Below are positions 59,609 to 64,000 of a stretch of DNA of 64,000 bases, one piece after another. This stretch comes from Corynebacterium glaucum. Lineage in GTDB: Bacteria > Actinomycetota > Actinomycetes > Mycobacteriales > Mycobacteriaceae. A program made the position numbers and the translations under genes. The notes below the pieces were generated by a model, which had not been told where the DNA came from, did not search any database, and saw only the letters and a list, made by a program, of their open reading frames with translations. Numbering within the stretch: the stretch's first letter is position 1; every line of letters begins with the position of its first letter. The stretch covers positions 2,046,001-2,110,000 of the forward strand of contig NZ_CP047358.1 in assembly GCF_030408855.1 (NCBI RefSeq). Direction: 5' to 3'.

Positions 59609-60526
59609 ATGGCTCACTCACACATTTTCGCGTCGCTGCGCGCCGCCGCAGCCGCATTGCTCGCAGGGACGACGCTGGTCGCCTGCTCCGGAACGGAAAG
59701 TGACACGGCTGCGACGGAAGCGTCGACAAGCAATGTCTCAAAGATCGCGGCAACCACCCAGGTTTGGGCGGACGTGGCGTCCGCGGTGACCGGCGACGAT
59801 GTCGAGGCGGTGATCACGGGTGCGAACGTTGACCCGCACCACTACGAGGCGACCGCAGCAGACATCGCGAAACTTCGGGAAGCGGACCTGGTGATTGCCA
59901 ACGGCGGCGCGTACGACGCTGGCTTGTACGACGCGGTGGATGAGGCGAAGCTCATCCATGCGATCCCGCTTGCCGAAGGCGCGCAAGGCCACGACCACGA
60001 TCACGACCACGACCACGACCACGACGAGATCGAGCACGCGTGGTTCGTCCCGGAAAAGGTCAGCGAAGTTGCGAAGGAAATTGAACAGCGCGCAGGCGGC
60101 TCCGCAAGCGAGGTGACCAAGCGGATGGACGCGGTGAGCGAGCGCCTCGGGCAGCTCGACCACGTGCACCTCGCGATGACCGAGCCGATTGCGGCCGGTC
60201 TCCTCTACGGCACCGAGCTGGACGACGTCACTCCCGAGCAGTACGCACGCTCGACGCTGAACCACACCGACCCGTCCATTGACGCCATCGCCGCGTTCAT
60301 CGAGGTCATCGAGCAAGGCTCCCTCGACTTCCTCGTGGTCAACCCGCAGAGCACGAACAGCGCCACCCAACGTCTCATCGACGCGGCCAACGACAACAAC
60401 GTCCCCATCATCGAGATCACCGAAACCCCACCCGCGGGCACAAACTTCCTCGACTACATTGAGGAAGTCACCGACACAATTGAGCGCGTTGTGGCCGCCG
60501 CCGAACCGAAGGACCACGCTGCTTGA
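59609..60526 (+). CDS. znuA: zinc ABC transporter substrate-binding lipoprotein
   Basis: 305 residues from the ATG at 59609. The lipobox is LVAC. It is a cluster A-I metal-binding protein, with metal histidines in NVDPHHYEAT and near HVHLAM. A His-Asp run (GHDHDHDHDHDHDEIEHAWF) forms the mobile zinc-collecting loop of ZnuA proteins. First gene of znuACB, under a Zur-box-like palindrome. Manganese cannot be fully excluded, but the His loop favours zinc. Confidence 0.92.
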   Translation: MAHSHIFASLRAAAAALLAGTTLVACSGTESDTAATEASTSNVSKIAATTQVWADVASAVTGDDVEAVITGANVDPHHYEATAADIAKLREADLVIANGGAYDAGLYDAVDEAKLIHAIPLAEGAQGHDHDHDHDHDHDEIEHAWFVPEKVSEVAKEIEQRAGGSASEVTKRMDAVSERLGQLDHVHLAMTEPIAAGLLYGTELDDVTPEQYARSTLNHTDPSIDAIAAFIEVIEQGSLDFLVVNPQSTNSATQRLIDAANDNNVPIIEITETPPAGTNFLDYIEEVTDTIERVVAAAEPKDHAA

Positions 60527-61206
60527 TCGCCGAACTTCGCGACGCCGCCGTCGCACCACTCTGGGCCGGGCTCGATCTCACCATCGAGCCCGGCGAGTTC
60601 GTCGCTGTTCTCGGTCCCAACGGTGTCGGCAAATCAACCCTGTTGGGCACCATCCTTGGCTCACGCCGCCTTACCAGCGGCAGCGTGAGCGTCAACGGCC
60701 GAGTCGGCTTCATCCCGCAACAGCACATGTTTCCCGCCGATCTTCCGGTGCGCGGCCGCGACCTGGTCGCACTCGCGGTCGAACCGCGGGCGATGAGGAG
60801 GGCGGATCAAGGGGCCGTCGATAAGCTTCTTGCTCAAGTTGGCGCGACCAGTTTCGCCGATCGTCGCGCAGGGGTGCTCTCCGGCGGGCAGCAGCAGCTC
60901 ATCCGGCAGGCTCAGGCCTTCGCGCAGGATCCGGAGCTTGTGCTTGCCGACGAACCCTTGCTCTCGCTTGACCCCTCCCGCCAGCGCGAGACCGTCGAGC
61001 GCCTCGCGGCGCACCCGGCGGCGGTGGTGTGCGTGACCCACTCGATCAACCCGGTGCTGGGTGTGGTGGATCGGGTGCTGTACATCGGGCCGGAGGGCCA
61101 TGTGGTGGGCAGCGTTGATGAGGTGATGCGCTCCGAGGTGCTCAGTGAGCTCTACGGCACGCGCGTGGATGTGGTGGAGGTCGACGGCCGGATGGTGGTG
61201 CTGTAA
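60523..61206 (+). CDS. znuC: zinc ABC transporter ATP-binding protein
   Basis: 227 residues from a TTG that overlaps the znuA stop (TTGA). Walker A GPNGVGKST, signature LSGGQQQLIRQA, Walker B LVLADEPLLSLD and switch CVTHSINPVL. An exact GTCGATAAGC decamer occurs at 60817-60826 (codons for VDK). Energises zinc import. Confidence 0.92.
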   Translation: MIAELRDAAVAPLWAGLDLTIEPGEFVAVLGPNGVGKSTLLGTILGSRRLTSGSVSVNGRVGFIPQQHMFPADLPVRGRDLVALAVEPRAMRRADQGAVDKLLAQVGATSFADRRAGVLSGGQQQLIRQAQAFAQDPELVLADEPLLSLDPSRQRETVERLAAHPAAVVCVTHSINPVLGVVDRVLYIGPEGHVVGSVDEVMRSEVLSELYGTRVDVVEVDGRMVVL

Positions 61207-62024
61207 TGCTGCATCTGTTGAGCTTGGACTTTGTGCAGGCCACGCTGATCGCTTGTGCCTTGCTGGGTGTGCTTTCCGGCGTGATGGCGCCGTTGATTGT
61301 GCTGCGGCAGATGTCGTTTTCTGTGCATGCGACCTCGGAACTCGCGCTGATGGGCGCCTCGGCGGCGCTGCTCTTTGGGCTGAACCTTGGATTCGGTGCG
61401 GTGGCGGGAGCTGTGGTCGCGGCGATCGTGCTTGCGGCGCTGGGATTCCGCGGGCAGCAAGACTCCGCCGTGGGCGTGGTGATGAGCTTCGGCATGGGCC
61501 TTTCGGTACTGTTCATCCACCTGTATCCGGGCAATTCAAACCGGGCGCTGGCGCTGCTCACGGGCCAGATCGCGGGGGTGTCCGAACAGAACCTGGCGAT
61601 GCTCGCGGTGACGACCGTGCTGGTGGTGGCAGCGGTGGCGCTGCTGTGGCGCCCGTTGCTCTTCGCCTCTGCAGACCCGGTGATGGCGGCAGCCTCCGGG
61701 GTGCGCGTGCGCACCATGGCGGTGGTGTTCGCGGCGCTGGTGGGCGTGGCCTCGGCGCAGTCGGTGCAGATCGTCGGTGCGTTGCTGGTGATGTCGTTGC
61801 TGATCACGCCCGGCGCGGCGGCCGCTGCCATCACCGCGAACCCGGTGCACGCGGTGTGGTGGTCAGTGCTGTTCGCCGAGGTTTCAGCGGTAGGCGGAAT
61901 GCTACTCTCGCTCGCCCCCGGCGTGCCGGTTAGCGTGTTCGTCGCCTTTATTTCTTTCGGTATTTACTTGGTGTGCCGCGTGATCGGCGCGGTGCGCGGG
62001 CGCCGTATTCGAGTGCAGCGCTAA
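61206..62024 (+). CDS. znuB: zinc ABC transporter permease
   Basis: 272 residues with eight to nine helices of the ABC-3 family. It starts FVQATLIACALLGVLSGVMA, with PLIVLRQMSFSVHATSELAL and SVQIVGALLVMSLLITPGAA. The ATG overlaps the znuC stop (TAATG), completing a tightly coupled znuACB operon. Confidence 0.93.
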   Translation: MLHLLSLDFVQATLIACALLGVLSGVMAPLIVLRQMSFSVHATSELALMGASAALLFGLNLGFGAVAGAVVAAIVLAALGFRGQQDSAVGVVMSFGMGLSVLFIHLYPGNSNRALALLTGQIAGVSEQNLAMLAVTTVLVVAAVALLWRPLLFASADPVMAAASGVRVRTMAVVFAALVGVASAQSVQIVGALLVMSLLITPGAAAAAITANPVHAVWWSVLFAEVSAVGGMLLSLAPGVPVSVFVAFISFGIYLVCRVIGAVRGRRIRVQR

Positions 62025-62699
62025 TTAGCGGTACGCGCGGTAATCGGACGGCTTCGCTCCTGCTTCGACTGCGGCCGACGCGGCGGCGAGAAAGTCACGC
62101 CGCACCTTCTTCTGCCCCAGCTCACGGCCGGAGATCGAAAGACGGATGGTGTTGCCGCGCTCCGCTCCGCGTTCTGCGGCGCGGATGATGTTGCGGCGCC
62201 ACCACTTCGCCGCACCGTAACCCTCGCCGACGGAGAGGTTGCGGCACTGCACGAACTCGCCGGTCTGCAACTGGTGGATGCCGCGCGTGGACACCGCGAC
62301 GTCGAAACCGAAATCAGGCAAAACCTCCAGCGTGCCCTCCGACATCTGCCACCGCGGCGGAGCGAACATCTCTAAATCGAAGCCGAGCGACTCCATCTGC
62401 CGGGTCGCACCCTTCAAGCGCAGTCGCGCCTCGTGCTCTTCCAGCGTGGCGAACTCTGCGCGCCGCCCCTGCACCGGCTGGTCGAAGCCGTTGAGCAGCA
62501 ACGCCCGCTCCCCGGCCTGCTTGCGCAGCCAGGTGCGGGTCGTTTTGTCTTTCGCGAGATGCCAGCGCTTATCAATGTGCGGGGCCACCAGCAGCGACAC
62601 CGGAATCGCGTCAGCATCGAGGTGGTCTACCAGCTCACGGACGCCGTCAAGGGTCTCGTCGAAAATCGATGAAACAGAGACGAGCAGGCGACCGGGCAT
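62025..62699 (-). CDS. polysaccharide deacetylase-like (DUF2334) protein
   Basis: 224 residues. It starts LLVSVSSIFDETLDGVRELV, a degenerate form of the NodB first strand with Asp in the metal position, followed by SLLVAPHIDKRW, ALLLNGFDQPV and FAPPRWQMSEGTLEV. This is the layout of DUF2334 deacetylase-like proteins in Actinobacteria. The usual HG(Y/F)xH is changed to NGFDQ, so catalytic activity is uncertain. Convergent with znuB (0 bp between stops). Confidence 0.8.
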   Translation of the reverse strand: MPGRLLVSVSSIFDETLDGVRELVDHLDADAIPVSLLVAPHIDKRWHLAKDKTTRTWLRKQAGERALLLNGFDQPVQGRRAEFATLEEHEARLRLKGATRQMESLGFDLEMFAPPRWQMSEGTLEVLPDFGFDVAVSTRGIHQLQTGEFVQCRNLSVGEGYGAAKWWRRNIIRAAERGAERGNTIRLSISGRELGQKKVRRDFLAAASAAVEAGAKPSDYRAYR

Positions 62700-62707
62700 G
62701 AGGGAAA

Positions 62708-64000
62708 TTATCGCACAGCGGACTCCTGCTCGCTTGTCGCGCCAGCGGTCTCAAGTATCCACGCCAGTTCAAACGCGGTCTCTTTCCACTTGGCGTAGCG
62801 GCCGGACACACCGCCGTGGCCGGCAGACATCTCCGTCTTCAGCAAGAACGGCCCGCCGGTTGCTATCTCGCGCAGCTTCGCAATCCACTTCGCCGGTTCG
62901 ACGTACAGCACGCGAGTGTCGTTCAAGCTGGTGATCGCCAAGATTGGTGGATACTGCTTCGCCTCGATGTTCTCGTACGGCGCGTACGACGCCATGTAGT
63001 CGTACACCTCAGCGTCGTGGTACGGGTCGCCCCATTCTTCCCACTCGCCCACCGTGAGCGGCAGCTCCGGCTTCAAAATCGAGGTCAGCGGGTCCACGAA
63101 CGGCACGATCGCCTGGATCCCGGCAAACTTTTCGGGGGCAAGATTTGCGACGGCACCCATGAGCAACCCGCCAGCCGAGCCTCCCTCGGCCACCATGCGG
63201 TCATGGGTAGTCAGCCCCAGTTCGACGACCTTGTCAGCGCAGGCCACGAAGTCGGTGAACGTGTTCTTCTTGTGCAGCATCTTGCCGTGGTCGTACCAGG
63301 TACGCCCCATCTCGCCGCCGCCGCGCACGTGCGCGCACGCCCAGATCATCCCGCGGTCCAACAGACTCAGTCGCGCGATAGAAAAGCCCGGATCGGTCGA
63401 CGCCTCGTAGGAGCCATAGCCGTACAGCAAAAGCGGCGCAGGGCCTTCGACGCCCTTTTTCCGCACCACGGAGATCGGTACCTCGGCGCCGTCGTCGGCA
63501 GTCGCCCACAGGCGGAACGCTTCGTACTCGTCTGCGTCGTAGCCGCCTTGAACCTCCTGCTCCTTGAGCAACGTGTATTGGCCGGTAGCCACCGTGTAGT
63601 CGAGCACCTGAGACGGCTGGGTAAACGAGGTGTAGCTGATGCGCACCACCGGCGCGTCCCATTCAGGGTGGCCCACAAAGCCCGCGGTGTAGAGCTCTTC
63701 GTCAAACTCCAGCTCGTTGAACGCCCCGAAGTCGCCGCCGGTGAGATCCGACACCGCGAGCCGCGAAATGCCCTCGCGCCGGTAGCTCAAAAAAATGAAG
63801 TCGCGGTAAACGTCCGTACCTTCTACGCGCATGGTCTCCGAGTGCGGCACCACCACGTTCAGATCGCGCAGGTCCGGCAGCGCAGCACTATCCGAAGCCA
63901 CCGGCGCCACACTCACCGCGAAGTTCGGCCCGCGGGTGTTGTGGGTGACCACCCAGTACTCCGCACCGCCAACCTCGGCGTACTCCGCGTGGTACTCCAC
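62708..64000 (-). CDS. ptrB: S9 family prolyl oligopeptidase (oligopeptidase B-like), partial
   Basis: 430 C-terminal residues; the gene continues beyond the window. The end of the beta-propeller (ISRLAVSDLTGGDFGAFNEL) is followed by an alpha/beta-hydrolase domain. The catalytic serine lies in AEGGSAGGLLMGAVANLAPE, with the upstream YGSYEASTDPGF, ARGGGE-type segment HVRGGGEMGRTWYDHG, DP.Y motif WGDPYHDAEVYDYM, Asp in SLNDTRVLYVEPAKW and His in MSAGHGGVSGR. It cleaves short peptides after basic residues or proline; oligopeptidase B is favoured by the sequence. Confidence 0.92.
   Translation of the reverse strand: MEYHAEYAEVGGAEYWVVTHNTRGPNFAVSVAPVASDSAALPDLRDLNVVVPHSETMRVEGTDVYRDFIFLSYRREGISRLAVSDLTGGDFGAFNELEFDEELYTAGFVGHPEWDAPVVRISYTSFTQPSQVLDYTVATGQYTLLKEQEVQGGYDADEYEAFRLWATADDGAEVPISVVRKKGVEGPAPLLLYGYGSYEASTDPGFSIARLSLLDRGMIWACAHVRGGGEMGRTWYDHGKMLHKKNTFTDFVACADKVVELGLTTHDRMVAEGGSAGGLLMGAVANLAPEKFAGIQAIVPFVDPLTSILKPELPLTVGEWEEWGDPYHDAEVYDYMASYAPYENIEAKQYPPILAITSLNDTRVLYVEPAKWIAKLREIATGGPFLLKTEMSAGHGGVSGRYAKWKETAFELAWILETAGATSEQESAVR

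Overview
The window looks like chromosome of a Corynebacterium (Actinomycetota). Evidence is the RamA-type regulator, a mycothiol synthase (mshD), a PurS/PurQ/PurL set, the order ramA-murA-rrn, many GTG starts, and high G+C outside the rRNA genes. No species is claimed.

Layout. 1-1.8 kb: end of nadE, then a fructosamine kinase/ogt repair pair. 1.9-12.2 kb: a G+C-rich foreign element bounded by the 11-bp direct repeat AACCTTGCCCC and inserted at the terminator of tRNA-Ala(GGC). It is a mosaic of broken genes (serine-recombinase tail, subtilase tail, relaxase tail, half an MFS transporter) around an intact stress/efflux cargo: NmrA-like, MerR, MFS, NADP-dependent oxidoreductase, AraC. Then come an ArdC-like antirestriction protein and a large serine recombinase broken by a frameshift in its zinc ribbon. 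12.2-21.3 kb: DsbA-like/MauE-like redox pair, pgm, flavohaemoglobin, a two-gene CrcB fluoride channel and a MacB-like ABC exporter. 21.4-27.4 kb: rrn operon (16S-23S-5S, minus strand, no spacer tRNA). 27.5-31.5 kb: murA (with the fosfomycin-insensitive Asp117), ramA, cysK-cysE. 31.5-36 kb: tRNA-Phe, two identical tRNA-Asp copies flanking an EamA-exporter/TetR pair, tRNA-Glu, a maltokinase-cap protein, YccF, ZupT and tRNA-Lys. 36-45.4 kb: a DUF559-type nuclease-fold protein, a CoA-transferase, dus-phoU and, convergent to it, pstSCAB. 45.4-56.6 kb: mshD and nitrobindin (divergent), pabC, ygfZ, DUF3073, purM-purF, an SCP-like gene, a double-hotdog thioesterase and purSQL. 56.8-64 kb: a secreted ExeM/NucH-like nuclease, a Zur-box-preceded zinc ABC importer, a deacetylase-like protein and an S9 peptidase cut by the window end.

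Coherent functions are phosphate uptake with PhoU, zinc uptake (ZnuACB and ZupT), de novo purine synthesis, cysteine and mycothiol synthesis, NO/redox defence and acetate regulation.

The most unusual signals are an over-represented decamer GTCGATAAGC (10 exact copies, none in the foreign element, extended to GTCGATAAGCGAAA in several places), the mosaic element with its locked recombinase, a MerR-type 19-bp-spacer promoter that appears to produce a leaderless GTG mRNA, and a four-copy mirrored 14-bp motif between phoU and pstB.
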